Source of the DNA: Psychrobacter sp. Pi2-1
Lineage (GTDB): Bacteria > Pseudomonadota > Gammaproteobacteria > Pseudomonadales > Moraxellaceae
Direction of reading: 5' to 3'
Length of the DNA stretch: 64,000 bases
Assembly (NCBI RefSeq): GCF_904846645.1
Contig: NZ_CAJHBO010000007.1
Location: 1 to 64,000 of the forward strand
Shown: positions 26,896 to 35,811 of the stretch, piece by piece
Numbering within the stretch: position 1 is the stretch's first letter
How the letters are laid out: each line of letters opens with the position of its first letter
Position numbers and translations under genes: made by a program
The notes under the pieces: generated by a model
Database searches by the model: none
What the model saw: the letters and a program-made list of their open reading frames with translations, nothing else
What the model was told of the DNA's origin: nothing

Positions 26896-27609
26896 CTACA
26901 TAAATAGTGGCACTTCCATCACTAGCACACGGCTAGCTACTGTTGCGTCCATCGTAAAGCTCTGAGTATCCCAAATGCCAAGGCCGTCACGAGTAGACAG
27001 GATTTGGCCATTTATCACTGCTTTACCGCTGAGCACAAATACGTAGACACCGTTGTTGGGATTATTTAACTGATAAGTTTGCGATATACCTTCGTCAAAA
27101 CTACCCATGCTAAACCAAGCATCTTGATGAATCCAAACCCCTGCATCATCGGCATTAGGTGATAGCACTTGGCTAAACTCGTTAGGTCGCATGATATCGC
27201 CCATATGCACTTGCTGATAACGCGGTGCGACATCCATTTTGTTTGGCATCACCCAAATCTGCAGAAACCTCACAGCCTCTGCATCGTCACCATTCATTTC
27301 ACTATGGGTAATGCCTGTACCCGCTGACATTACTTGAATTTCACCAGTTTCTATGACGCCCTCGTTGCCGATACTGTCGCCGTGAGCGAGTTTGCCGGAT
27401 AGAGGAATACTGATAATTTCCATGTTACGGTGCGAGTGATTGCCAAACCCCTGACCGCCAATGACAAAATCATCATTAATAACGCGTAAAGCACCAAACC
27501 CCATACGCTCCCGGTTATGATAGTTAGCAAAGCTAAAGCTATGACGACTTTTGAGCCAGCCATGATTGGCGTCACCACGGGAGGCTGAGGCATGATAGAT
27601 CGTTTTCAT
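26896..27609 (-). CDS. Pirin-family protein (YhaK-like)
   Basis: Pirins are two-cupin metal proteins; some bacterial members act as quercetin dioxygenases and YhaK responds to redox stress. The N-terminal cupin shows RDHSFSFANYHN-like RHSFSFANYHN, the metal site FGNHSHRNMEIISIPLSG and GIEHSE-like GITHSEMN. The 237-residue length is normal for YhaK. The ATG follows AAGGATATACC. It lies 87 bp upstream of the nitroreductase gene in the same orientation. Confidence 0.9.
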   Translation of the reverse strand: MKTIYHASASRGDANHGWLKSRHSFSFANYHNRERMGFGALRVINDDFVIGGQGFGNHSHRNMEIISIPLSGKLAHGDSIGNEGVIETGEIQVMSAGTGITHSEMNGDDAEAVRFLQIWVMPNKMDVAPRYQQVHMGDIMRPNEFSQVLSPNADDAGVWIHQDAWFSMGSFDEGISQTYQLNNPNNGVYVFVLSGKAVINGQILSTRDGLGIWDTQSFTMDATVASRVLVMEVPLFM

Positions 27610-27955
27610 GGTATATCCTTAGCTATCAACAGATTAATCCTCTATACACTTATTATCGATTAATCTATTTAAACAATGGGCTTATTATAATTATTAATTC
27701 TACATAGATAAACAACACTAAATGCAATTAACTATTCTGTTTAGTAGAACAATCAGAGCAGTTTTAACGTAATATAGATTTTTTACATATATTAGCACAG
27801 CTAACTTTATATAAATTAATTTAAGTTATGCTTATATAAAAAACTGTCTGCTGTTGAAATTTTCTGTGAAAATGTTCATGACGCTCTTTATTTTAAACTC
27901 CCCCTTTATGATTGTTCTTCGTAAGCTTGTAAGAGGTAGCTCAACTACTGCCTGC

Positions 27956-28336
27956 TTATCGCTTATTGTCTATTGAGTAAGCACCCGCACCATGAGCAAA
28001 AATCATCAAAAACCCACCTGCGATCGAAATATTTTTCATAAATGAGATCATCTGTGATTCGTCAGTCCAGAACTGATGAAAAATAATAGCTGACACGATG
28101 CTAAACCCGGCAAACAAGAAAGCGATTGGACGAGCTTTATAACCTAGCAAGATAGCGATACCACCTAGTACCTCAAACGCGATTACCAATGGTAGTAACA
28201 TACCAGGCACACCTACTGACTCCATATAGCCTTGAGTAGTCGCATAATCTGTGATTTTACCAATGCCTGCAAAGATGAAAATGATTGATAATAATAGACG
28301 ACCGAGCGGTGCGCTAAATTGCTGTAATTTGTCCAT
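27956..28336 (-). CDS. DoxX-family membrane protein
   Basis: This protein of 126 residues has four hydrophobic helices and the DoxX pattern: PLGRLLLSIIFIFAGIGKI at the start, GVPGMLLPLVIAFEVLGGIAILLGY in the middle. DoxX proteins are inner-membrane proteins linked to thiol and redox stress in some species. It is divergent from the LysR gene and separated by 137 bp that contain two palindromes. The distance of 346 bp to the pirin gene suggests a separate transcript. Confidence 0.88.
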   Translation of the reverse strand: MDKLQQFSAPLGRLLLSIIFIFAGIGKITDYATTQGYMESVGVPGMLLPLVIAFEVLGGIAILLGYKARPIAFLFAGFSIVSAIIFHQFWTDESQMISFMKNISIAGGFLMIFAHGAGAYSIDNKR

Positions 28337-28366
28337 AATAATGCTCCAAAAGTGTGCTTAATCATG

Positions 28367-28380
28367 TCTCTAAGTAGAGA
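28367..28380. promoter_or_regulatory. 14-bp palindrome in the doxX-lysR intergenic region
   Basis: TCTCTA-AG-TAGAGA is a perfect inverted repeat, 31 bp upstream of the doxX start. It is a candidate regulator-binding site; no binding data are implied. Confidence 0.4.
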
Positions 28381-28438
28381 ATAGCGCGATTATAGGCGTT
28401 GACTAGCATAGGATAAACAGCAATAATCACAAATGTAA

Positions 28439-28455
28439 GTTCTTGGGGTAAGAAC
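28439..28455. promoter_or_regulatory. Candidate LysR-type operator (T-N11-A)
   Basis: GTTCTT-GGGGT-AAGAAC is a perfect inverted repeat that contains the T-N11-A signature of LysR-type binding sites. It lies 18 bp upstream of the lysR start, in the divergent region shared with doxX. Confidence 0.5.
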
Positions 28456-28473
28456 AATCATGAGGCATCGATA

Positions 28474-29379
28474 ATGGGACAACTAGAAGATATGGCAATG
28501 TTTGTACGCATTGTCGAAGCAGGTAGCATTACCAAAGCGGCTGAGCAGTTGAATATCGCAAAGTCAGCCGTGAGTCGTCGTCTCAAAGAATTAGAAGCAC
28601 GCCTAGGCAGTCAATTGATCAGCCGTACCACTCGCCACTCTAAATTGACCCAAGCAGGTGAGCAGTATTATCAGCAGGTAAATCATATCTTGCGAGCAGT
28701 CGATGCGGTCAATGAAAACACTAGTGAAGCTCCCATGCGTGTCGAGGGAACGCTCAAAATGACGGCACCATTATCGTTTGGGGTCAGGCATCTGAATGAT
28801 GTGATTGATGAGTATGCCAATCAGCACCCCAATCTGAGATTCGATCTGGATTTTTCTGATCGGCGTATCGACTTGATTGAAGAAGGTTATGAGTTGGCAA
28901 TTCGCATTGGCGATCTGCGCGACTCTAGCTATCAGGCAAAACAGTTGGCATTGATACGCTGTGTGATTTGTGCCAGTCCTGACTATCTGGCAAGGATGGG
29001 TGTACCCGAAACCCTAGATGATTTAGACAATCATGAACTGTTGCAATATAGTCTTGGTCAAACGAGCAGTATAGAGCTGGTGGACGCTGAGGGCAAAAAA
29101 CATTACCGTACTATCGATGCCACAATAAAAGCCACTAATGGCGAGTTCTTGGTTGATTTGGCGGTAAAGGGACACGGCATTACCTTCGTGCCCACGTTTA
29201 TTGCCTACAATGAACTGGCACGAGGTGAACTTGTACCTGTCTTCCAGCAGTACCAGTTGCCTGTATTAAAAGCATATGCCGTTTATCCAAAGAATCGTTT
29301 TTTATCGCAGCGTTGTCGTTATTTGATTGACCTTATTGCAGAGCGATTTGGCGATCATCCTTATTGGGATAAGTATTGA
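28474..29379 (+). CDS. LysR-family transcriptional regulator
   Basis: The 301 residues have the N-terminal winged helix (MFVRIVEAGSITKAAEQLNIAKSAVSRRLKELE) and a periplasmic-binding-like sensor domain from about residue 90. The N-terminal motif places it in the AaeR/YafC-like subgroup. Divergence from doxX and the palindromes between them suggest control of doxX and perhaps of the pirin and nitroreductase genes. The inducer is unknown. The ribosome-binding site is weak. Confidence 0.92.
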   Translation: MGQLEDMAMFVRIVEAGSITKAAEQLNIAKSAVSRRLKELEARLGSQLISRTTRHSKLTQAGEQYYQQVNHILRAVDAVNENTSEAPMRVEGTLKMTAPLSFGVRHLNDVIDEYANQHPNLRFDLDFSDRRIDLIEEGYELAIRIGDLRDSSYQAKQLALIRCVICASPDYLARMGVPETLDDLDNHELLQYSLGQTSSIELVDAEGKKHYRTIDATIKATNGEFLVDLAVKGHGITFVPTFIAYNELARGELVPVFQQYQLPVLKAYAVYPKNRFLSQRCRYLIDLIAERFGDHPYWDKY

Positions 29380-29406
29380 TAGCACTATTAAATAGAACCG
29401 TAAGGG

Positions 29407-30810
29407 TTACGCATCGGCACTCTTCCCCTCTTTCACCCGACTAATCGTCAGCCCCGTGAACCCGAATAGCAGCGTCAATAGCAGTGACAAATAACAGAAG
29501 AATGCATAAGGCAAGTAATCTAATACTGGCACCCCTAACGCCTGACTGATAAACACCCCGCACACACTCCAAGGCACTAATGGATTAATCACCGTTCCCG
29601 CATCCTCAATCGTCCGCGACAGATTCTTCGGATGTAGATGTAAGCGCTCAAATGTCGAACGAAAGGCCGTACCAGACAATAAGATGCTCAAGTACTGCTC
29701 ACCGATCAGCACGTTAATGCTTAGTGCCGACATCGCTGCCGCAAAGATAGCTCGTCCTGATGTCGTCAATGTATCCTTAATACCAGATAGCAGTGCTGGC
29801 AGAATCCCTAATGCCGTTAATAGACCACCTAAGCTTAATGCCAGTATCACAATCGCCTGAGTGAAAAACATACTCTGTACACCGCCACGCGACAGCATAC
29901 CACCTACTTCCCCTAGCTCTAATGACTCAGCAGGAGCATAGCCTGCAAACAAGTAACCACCCAATTGACCAAAGCTTGGTGAGCTATGTACATAAGTAAT
30001 GATTAATGCCACTGCTATAGTACAGATAATCGTATAAATCGCATTAACCCGAAACAGTGCTAGCCCAACCAATACCACAAACGGCAGTACCGAATACCCA
30101 TGTACCAAACCACTGTCTATCAGCTGACCTTGCAATATCGTCACTTGACTTAGATCAGCGCTAGTCGTCTGTCCTGAGAACATCCAAAACAAGATAACTG
30201 TCAGTATCCACGCAGGGACTGTCGTATACATCATATTGCGAATATGCTCAAACAGATCAATACCAACGACAGAGGACGCAATCGTACAGGTATCCGACAA
30301 GGGTGACATCTTATCACCAAAGAATGCACCTGATACCACTGCCCCTGCCGCTATCGCCACATTGGCATCAAAGGCATTGCTCATACCAATAAAGGCTACG
30401 CCAAGCGTTGCTGCAGTCGTCAAACTACTACCCAAAGCAATACCGATAATAGAGGTGAGGATAAAGGCAGAGATATAATAGTACTCAGGTGAGATCAGCT
30501 GAAAGCCTACATACATTAAAGTAGGAATAGCACCTGACATCATCAGAGCGGCAACCATCAGTCCAATAAAGAAGAACAAATAGATGGCACCAATACCACG
30601 CATGACGCCTGAGGCCATTTGTGCTTGCATGTCATCAAAGCTAAGTCCTTTGTACATACCGATAGCCAGTAGCACACAGATAGCTAGAATAAGAGACAGG
30701 TGCGGCACCCAGCCAAAGCCAATCATGGTGATGCCCATGATACCGATGACGATGGCGGATATGATAAAGGCGAGCTTGGCACTGATTAAGGTGAGGGGTT
30801 TTGGTGGCAT
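29407..30810 (-). CDS. nhaC: Na+/H+ antiporter NhaC family
   Basis: NhaC antiporters exchange sodium for protons across the inner membrane. The 467 residues form about 11-12 hydrophobic helices. Family landmarks are GIALGSSLTTAATLGVAFIG, GAVVSGAFFGDKMSPLSDTC with the conserved SGxxFGDxxSPxSDT, and the C-terminal TVINPLVPWSVCGVF. The ATG is the first in a long frame; no strong ribosome-binding site is visible. The real substrate may also be another organic-acid or amine couple, which occurs in this family. Confidence 0.9.
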   Translation of the reverse strand: MPPKPLTLISAKLAFIISAIVIGIMGITMIGFGWVPHLSLILAICVLLAIGMYKGLSFDDMQAQMASGVMRGIGAIYLFFFIGLMVAALMMSGAIPTLMYVGFQLISPEYYYISAFILTSIIGIALGSSLTTAATLGVAFIGMSNAFDANVAIAAGAVVSGAFFGDKMSPLSDTCTIASSVVGIDLFEHIRNMMYTTVPAWILTVILFWMFSGQTTSADLSQVTILQGQLIDSGLVHGYSVLPFVVLVGLALFRVNAIYTIICTIAVALIITYVHSSPSFGQLGGYLFAGYAPAESLELGEVGGMLSRGGVQSMFFTQAIVILALSLGGLLTALGILPALLSGIKDTLTTSGRAIFAAAMSALSINVLIGEQYLSILLSGTAFRSTFERLHLHPKNLSRTIEDAGTVINPLVPWSVCGVFISQALGVPVLDYLPYAFFCYLSLLLTLLFGFTGLTISRVKEGKSADA

Positions 30811-30968
30811 TGGATACCCTTATGTTGCTATAGGTTTAGTTTGCTCAGGTATTAGGGTACACGTCTATTCTTCAATACTGATAATCTCTATCCTACCTAC
30901 AGTTAGCTTTAATTTTTGCTTTCTATGTTTTCGCTATTAGTGGACTTAGGACAGATTTTACACATAAA

Positions 30969-30998
30969 AAAAAGCCTCACTGTGAAGTGAGGCTTTTT
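30969..30998 (-). terminator. Terminator of tRNA-Gly
   Basis: AAAAAGCCTCAC (30969-30980) pairs with GTGAGGCTTTTT (30987-30998) across a 6-base loop, 20 bp downstream of the tRNA on its strand. Confidence 0.88.
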
Positions 30999-31018
30999 GC
31001 GCTTTTTCAAGCCATATT

Positions 31019-31093
31019 TGGAGCGGGAAAAGAGATTCGAACTCTCGACCCCAACCTTGGCAAGGTTATGCTCTACCACTGAGCTATTCCCGC
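31019..31093 (-). tRNA. tRNA-Gly (GCC)
   Basis: Read on the minus strand, a 75-nt cloverleaf starts with GCGGGAATAGCTCAGTGGTA and ends with TCCCGCTCCA. The acceptor stem GCGGGAA/TTCCCGC, the D arm, the anticodon stem with loop CTTGCCAAG giving anticodon GCC, the T arm with GTTCGAATC and an encoded CCA end are all visible. It reads GGC and GGU codons. A terminator follows. Confidence 0.97.
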
Positions 31094-31622
31094 TTAGTAT
31101 CAATCCGTAGCGTTGTTAACAACTACTCCGTCTCGATAGGCTGGCTATTTTAGCAAATATTCTGTGGGTGTCAACACCTTTTTTAAAATTTATCCCTAAT
31201 ATTTTTAGCTAAATGTCCTTTTTTTAGAGTAAATTAATATAAGCAATTGATTTAAAAACAGGAATTAATTTTGATAATATAAAAAATATCTCACATTAAT
31301 CATAGAACTTTAAGTCTGGGCTTCATTTCCTTTAGCTTTACAACAGTCATAAGACAATCGATAAAAGAAAAGTGCACTATTTTCACTCTAATAAAAAGAT
31401 ATCGTACTTACAATCATACGCTTTATTGTTACTTTTCCTATCTTGGTTTTAGGTGGTTAACATTATTATACTTATGTCCAATGGCAGTTAAGGTAAACTT
31501 TTACTGTTTAAGCGGATGAATGAGCACTACTAAAAGATTAATAAACACGGCTCCCACCTCTGCTGCACTATTCTTTAACTTGTTTGACTTTATGTTTTTC
31601 CATCTTATAGAGAGGATATTTT
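31094..31622. other. AT-rich gap between tRNA-Gly and the M48 protease gene
   Basis: About 530 bp without a supported gene. It holds the tRNA promoter and the promoter of the protease gene. Numerous stops occur in all frames. No RNA gene or repeat was recognised. Confidence 0.45.
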
Positions 31623-32435
31623 ATGAAGAAGTTATTAACCACGACAGTGATGGCCGCTTCGTTGTCAGCACTGACTTTAACTGGTTGTACCAGCACTACC
31701 AATTCTGGCGCAGTTGGTGTTGATCGTCAGCAGTTGCTATTAGTGTCTAGTGAGCAAGTATTGGCACTGTCTGCCCAAAGCTATGCCAAAACAATACAAG
31801 ACGCAAAATCAAAAGGTGTGCTAGATACCAATACCGCTCAGCTAAACCGCTTAAAAAATATTGCGAACCGTTTGGTTGGTCAAGTTGGCGTCTACCGCGC
31901 AGATGCAGCCAAATGGCAATGGGAAGTACACACCATCAAGTCTAACGATTTGAATGCCTTTGTGGTGCCGGGTGGTAAGATTATGTTTTATTCAGGCATC
32001 ATCGATCGTCTGAACCTCACTGATGATGAGATTGCTGCCATTATGGGTCATGAAATATCTCATGCATTACGTGAGCATTCACGTGAGCGTCTATCACGCG
32101 AGTATGCAACCCAAACTGGTATCGGTCTGGCTGCTAGTATATTTGGCTTATCACAAGGACAGGCTGAGCTAGCAGGTACTGCGGGTAATTTAGGCTTGAG
32201 CCTACCCCACAGTCGCACTCAAGAAAGTGAAGCTGATCAGATTGGTCTTGAGCTGATGGCACGTGCAGGTTATAACCCTCAGGCGGCTGTTACCCTGTGG
32301 CAAAAAATGCAAAAAGCAAGCCAGGGTGAGCCACCACAATTCCTCAGCACTCACCCAACGAGCAGCAGCCGTATCGCAGAGTTACAGTCATTGATGCCAA
32401 AAGTTACGCCTCTATATCAACAGTCGCGCCGCTAA
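31623..32435 (+). CDS. Periplasmic M48-family metalloprotease lipoprotein (LoiP-like)
   Basis: The signal peptide ends in the lipobox LTLTGC (Cys22), so the protein should be lipid-anchored in the envelope. The zinc site HEISH lies at residues 143-147 and the third ligand in ESEADQIGLELM near 207. VVPGGKIMFYSGII precedes the site, as in LoiP and other outer-membrane quality-control proteases. At 270 residues it has no TPR domain, unlike BepA. GAGAGGATATTTT precedes the ATG. It is followed by its own terminator. Confidence 0.92.
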   Translation: MKKLLTTTVMAASLSALTLTGCTSTTNSGAVGVDRQQLLLVSSEQVLALSAQSYAKTIQDAKSKGVLDTNTAQLNRLKNIANRLVGQVGVYRADAAKWQWEVHTIKSNDLNAFVVPGGKIMFYSGIIDRLNLTDDEIAAIMGHEISHALREHSRERLSREYATQTGIGLAASIFGLSQGQAELAGTAGNLGLSLPHSRTQESEADQIGLELMARAGYNPQAAVTLWQKMQKASQGEPPQFLSTHPTSSSRIAELQSLMPKVTPLYQQSRR

Positions 32436-32490
32436 TAAGTAGATAATTAGTTACTCCTACGCTTTAGCAGTGCATGTTTAGATATCATAG

Positions 32491-32528
32491 AAGCAAAGTA
32501 CAGCCAAAGCGTTGTGCTTTGCTTTTTT
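32491..32528 (+). terminator. Terminator of the M48 protease gene
   Basis: AAGCAAAG (32491-32498) pairs with CTTTGCTT (32517-32524), followed by a T run, 55 bp after the stop. Confidence 0.7.
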
Positions 32529-32648
32529 AATTATAGCTATACATGACAGGTTTTATAATTGACAAGTATTGCAGTTGATAAGCATTGTAATGGGCAGGGT
32601 TTGCAATTGTTCGATTTGGCAATCGCACTCTATACCACTTACCGTGTC

Positions 32649-32657
32649 TGTTATAAT
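32649..32657 (+). promoter_or_regulatory. Extended -10 promoter of bolA-like gene
   Basis: TGTTATAAT matches the extended -10 consensus TGnTATAAT, 63 bp upstream of the ATG. A -35 element is not clear. Confidence 0.5.
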
Positions 32658-32719
32658 GCCGATAAATATTATTTGCAGATTGCCCAATCAAATTGCGCAA
32701 AATACACTGAAGGATTGTT

Positions 32720-33040
32720 ATGAGTACCACACCTACTGCCGACGCACTTCATACCGAATTACAAGCGCTTGCGCCGCAGCATATCGAACTGATCAATGAG
32801 TCGATGTCTCATGCTGGTTACTTTGAAGGTAAAGAAAGCCACTTTAAGCTCACTATCGTTAGCGATGCATTTGAAGGCAAACGACTGGTCGGGCGTCATC
32901 AGCTGATATACGGCTTAGTTACGCCTTTACTTACTTCACAAGGCGGCCAAGTACATGCCCTCGCTATCCATGCCTATACTCCGACAGAATGGCAAGGTCA
33001 AAGCCCTGCGAGTCCATTATGTGCTGGTCAAAACAAATAG
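32720..33040 (+). CDS. bolA: BolA-family protein
   Basis: BolA proteins bind iron-sulfur clusters together with monothiol glutaredoxins and some act as regulators. The 106 residues show the KH-like fold: ELQALAPQHIELINESMSHAG, ESHFKLTIVSDAFEGKRLVGRHQLIYGLV and the C-terminal VHALAIHAYTPTEW. The invariant histidine of the HALAI loop is present. AAGGATTGTT precedes the ATG. It may share a transcript with the SirB2-like gene 74 bp downstream. Confidence 0.9.
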   Translation: MSTTPTADALHTELQALAPQHIELINESMSHAGYFEGKESHFKLTIVSDAFEGKRLVGRHQLIYGLVTPLLTSQGGQVHALAIHAYTPTEWQGQSPASPLCAGQNK

Positions 33041-33114
33041 CCGACTATGTTTGAATCGCAACTACATATTTTAGATTAGCCTATATACTGCAGTTTTAGA
33101 GGGAGCAATATTCA

Positions 33115-33474
33115 ATGAAACACCTACATATGCTGATGGCAGCGCTGACTGTTGCGCTATTTTTATATCAAAGCTACTTAGTACTCAGCGCAGACCGCCG
33201 CGCACCACGTGTGGTCAAAATAGCCACGCATATTATCTATGCCCTGCTTATCCTGTCAGGTGCGATGATGCTAATGCAATTGATGGGTGCCAATGCTCCT
33301 GTACAGTGGGTGTTTGCCAAAATCATCTTACTTATCGCGGCTATTAGCTCAAGTATTAAAGCGTTTAAAGTTGATGCGACACCAGTGCAAAGAAAAACAG
33401 GTATTCTTATCGCTGCCGTTGCTTATATCGGGATCGTGATACTTGCCTTTGCTAAGCCCGCAAACTTATTTTAA
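33115..33474 (+). CDS. SirB2-family membrane protein
   Basis: The protein has 119 residues in four hydrophobic helices starting KHLHMLMAALTVALFLYQSY, a SirB2 pattern with the conserved histidine pair near the start. Function of the family is unknown. GAGGGAGC precedes the ATG. Confidence 0.82.
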   Translation: MKHLHMLMAALTVALFLYQSYLVLSADRRAPRVVKIATHIIYALLILSGAMMLMQLMGANAPVQWVFAKIILLIAAISSSIKAFKVDATPVQRKTGILIAAVAYIGIVILAFAKPANLF

Positions 33475-33639
33475 TAAGCGATTTGCTTTATTAATAAGCA
33501 ACCATTTTAGAAAGCTGTCGATATTTTGATGATACGATGCGAAAATTTTTCATCATCGATGGATTTTCAATATCTTAATTGCGCTATTTTTGCTATCTTA
33601 AATAGATATAAATACAATCACTTAGCCACTGGAGCCATT

Positions 33640-34035
33640 ATGAAAACGTTTACGACAGCGACACTACTAGCTGGCATTTTTGCGCTCTCAGGCTGTGCCT
33701 CTACTGGTAACATCACCCCGCAATATGTACCGCCAAGTACTTATCAAAACTACAATTGCCAAGCCCTTAGCCAAGAGTACACTCGCGTCAACCGCTATGT
33801 CGAAGCGGCTCGCAACGAGCAATCTACGCTATCGGCATCAGGCGTCGGTGTAGGCGTCTCTGCAGGACGCTGGGGTATCTCACCAAATATCAGCTTTGGT
33901 CTAGGCAAGAGCAACAATACCAAAGCACGCGACGCAAAATTATCACGTCTCTACGGTGAGCGTGATGCAATTGTCCAATCGGCTCGTATTCAACGTTGTA
34001 GCTTTGCCAATGGTATCAAGATTTATGGTGAATAA
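33640..34035 (+). CDS. Small lipoprotein of unknown function
   Basis: I take the ATG at 33640 because GGAG lies immediately upstream; the earlier in-frame start at 33526 would bury it. The 131 residues have a lipoprotein signal ending in FALSGC. The mature part contains a glycine- and serine-rich stretch (about residues 65-95, GVGVGVSAGRWGISPNISFG) between two helical regions and two cysteines (39 and 122, both outside the lipobox). It resembles metal-stress or envelope lipoproteins only in general layout. Confidence 0.75.
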   Translation: MKTFTTATLLAGIFALSGCASTGNITPQYVPPSTYQNYNCQALSQEYTRVNRYVEAARNEQSTLSASGVGVGVSAGRWGISPNISFGLGKSNNTKARDAKLSRLYGERDAIVQSARIQRCSFANGIKIYGE

Positions 34036-34107
34036 GCTTAAGCAAGTGCAAAGCTATCTAAACGACTAAGATAGTGCATGACACCGTAAAATAGTACATG
34101 ACACAGC

Positions 34108-34144
34108 AAAAAAGCCAATATGCAGATCGCATATTGGCTTTTTT
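34108..34144. terminator. Bidirectional terminator after the lipoprotein gene
   Basis: GCCAATATGC (34114-34123) pairs perfectly with GCATATTGGC (34129-34138); A and T tracts flank both sides. It separates convergent lipoprotein and trxC genes. Confidence 0.92.
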
Positions 34145-34225
34145 ATAATAGCTACGGTTTTTTATAAGAAAACATAAGTATTTGGATAAATAGCTTAGAT
34201 GATAAACAGTCTTATCTGGCTCATA

Positions 34226-34663
34226 TTACGACTGTAAGCTTTGCACCCACTGGATGATTTGATGACTTGGTAGCGCACCTGATTGACGTGCGACTTCTTT
34301 ACCATTTCTAAAAGCAACCATCGTTGGTAAGCTGCGAATATTATAAGGCGCGGCTGCCTGCTCGTATTTATCCGTTTGTACCTTAGCAAAGACTACTTGC
34401 GGTAATTGGTTAGCAGCGCTCTTGAACTCTGGCGCCATCATGACGCAAGGCTGACACCAGCTCGCCCAAAAATCTACGATAGTCAGTACATCGTTCTTTT
34501 GGATAACCTTATTGGCTGTTTGCGCATTTAGCTCATGCGGACTGGCAGTCAATAATGGCTGACCACATTTACCGCATTTTGGTGCAGCGCTTAATCGTGC
34601 AGCAGGTACACGGTTGGTTGCTTGGCAATGTGGGCATACTAGATGAAAATTTTGCTCACTCAT
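34226..34663 (-). CDS. trxC: Thioredoxin 2 (TrxC) with WCQPC active site
   Basis: TrxC reduces protein disulfides and is induced by oxidative stress in many bacteria. The N-terminal zinc ribbon has CPHC (10, 13) and CGKC (30, 33). The thioredoxin domain follows with FWASWCQPC, Cys70 and Cys73, and the cis-proline segment SLPTM. The usual active site is WCGPC; here the glycine is glutamine (residue 71), which should change redox potential or specificity. The 145-residue length is normal. Confidence 0.92.
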   Translation of the reverse strand: MSEQNFHLVCPHCQATNRVPAARLSAAPKCGKCGQPLLTASPHELNAQTANKVIQKNDVLTIVDFWASWCQPCVMMAPEFKSAANQLPQVVFAKVQTDKYEQAAAPYNIRSLPTMVAFRNGKEVARQSGALPSHQIIQWVQSLQS

Positions 34664-34811
34664 TATTTAATTCCTATGCTAATTATTTTGTTATTTCAAA
34701 TACTGTCCATGAACTCTTTTATCTAAAAGCTAGTTACGTTGCTTGCTGTAGTTATAGTCGTCGTCGCATTGATTGGTAAATAATTTTAGCATAGTTAATT
34801 GGGCTTATCCT

Positions 34812-35432
34812 TTATGCGATTTGCTGTGCCACACCGCTATACACATAACTCATCGGTCGTGGACCGGGCAAATACGCTTCGCTCAACTCGTCAATGACAA
34901 AACCACCTTCTCTAATAAGCGCCGGAATATCGCGATCTAAATGACACCCACCTGCTATAGGTTTCCAAATAGGCGTCAATCGATGCTGCCAACGCTCAAC
35001 AGAAGAATCTGGTGCCAGTCCATGCTCACAAAATAGTAAGCGACCGCTAGGTTTTAGCACGCGCGCCATTTCTCGGAGTTCCGCTACTGGGTCATCAATA
35101 CTGCACAAGGTAAAAGTCATTACAATCGTATCAAATTGATCCGTATCAGCATGGATACCTTGTACATCGACGGCTACCATTTCAACCGGAATGCCAATGC
35201 CAGCTGCACGCTCAAGAGCCAGCGACTGCATTTGAGCCGCTGGATCCACACCGATAATAGAAGAGACTTTGTCAGGATCATAAAACTGTAAATTCAGACC
35301 GCTACCAATGCCAATCTCCAATACGTTACCGCGTGCTTGCGGAACAATTTTGGAACGTGCTTTCATTACATTGCCCGTACTACAGGCAATATCTATCATT
35401 TTGGGCAGCACATACTGCTGATAAAGGTTCAT
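34812..35432 (-). CDS. Class I SAM-dependent methyltransferase
   Basis: The 206 residues carry motif I NVLEIGIGSGLNLQFYD, an acidic motif II near IGVDPA, FDTIVMTFTLCSIDD and the post-motif LLFCEHG. The set resembles the METTL7/phosphatidyl-N-methyl-like small-molecule methyltransferases. There is no transmembrane segment. The substrate cannot be told. It faces no obvious partner and lies 75 bp from the DUF2892 gene in the same orientation. Confidence 0.85.
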   Translation of the reverse strand: MNLYQQYVLPKMIDIACSTGNVMKARSKIVPQARGNVLEIGIGSGLNLQFYDPDKVSSIIGVDPAAQMQSLALERAAGIGIPVEMVAVDVQGIHADTDQFDTIVMTFTLCSIDDPVAELREMARVLKPSGRLLFCEHGLAPDSSVERWQHRLTPIWKPIAGGCHLDRDIPALIREGGFVIDELSEAYLPGPRPMSYVYSGVAQQIA

Positions 35433-35507
35433 ATACCACTCACCACTATATTCAACGTTATCTTTAGTCTATTACTGATTGCACAAAAATACAGTAAATG
35501 AATACGC

Positions 35508-35696
35508 TTACGACTGACGCTTGCACGTATTGATACCGAGTATCGAATAAAGCGCGCATGAGCGGAATAAGCCAGTAAACAGAGGAATCAAGCCAACGAT
35601 ACCCCATAGGCTTTGATAATAAAAACCTAAGGCAATGATTATGAGACCAGCCACAACACGTAATGTTCTATCGGTACGACCTACATTAACTTTCAT
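35508..35696 (-). CDS. DUF2892 small membrane protein
   Basis: The 62 residues start MKVNVGRTDRTLRVVAGLII and contain two hydrophobic helices, matching DUF2892 (as in the C-terminal part of YgaP rhodanese proteins). AAGGAA precedes the ATG at 35696, which I prefer over a longer version at 35750. Members of this family are often found in bigR-type sulfide loci, as here. It follows the MBL hydrolase gene by 115 bp. Confidence 0.85.
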   Translation of the reverse strand: MKVNVGRTDRTLRVVAGLIIIALGFYYQSLWGIVGLIPLFTGLFRSCALYSILGINTCKRQS

Positions 35697-35811
35697 AATA
35701 AATTCCTTGAAATGATAAAAGCGATAATATTTGAGATCAAATCCTATCAAGTTAATGACTATTGACTCATAGTTGATTGATCATAATTTTGCCATTTCTG
35801 TAGCAGCTTGA

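Noticed and set aside
30909-31103. A 64-codon frame across the tRNA-Gly gene
   Set aside because: It is the translation of the tRNA and its terminator on the minus strand; the tRNA explains the sequence.
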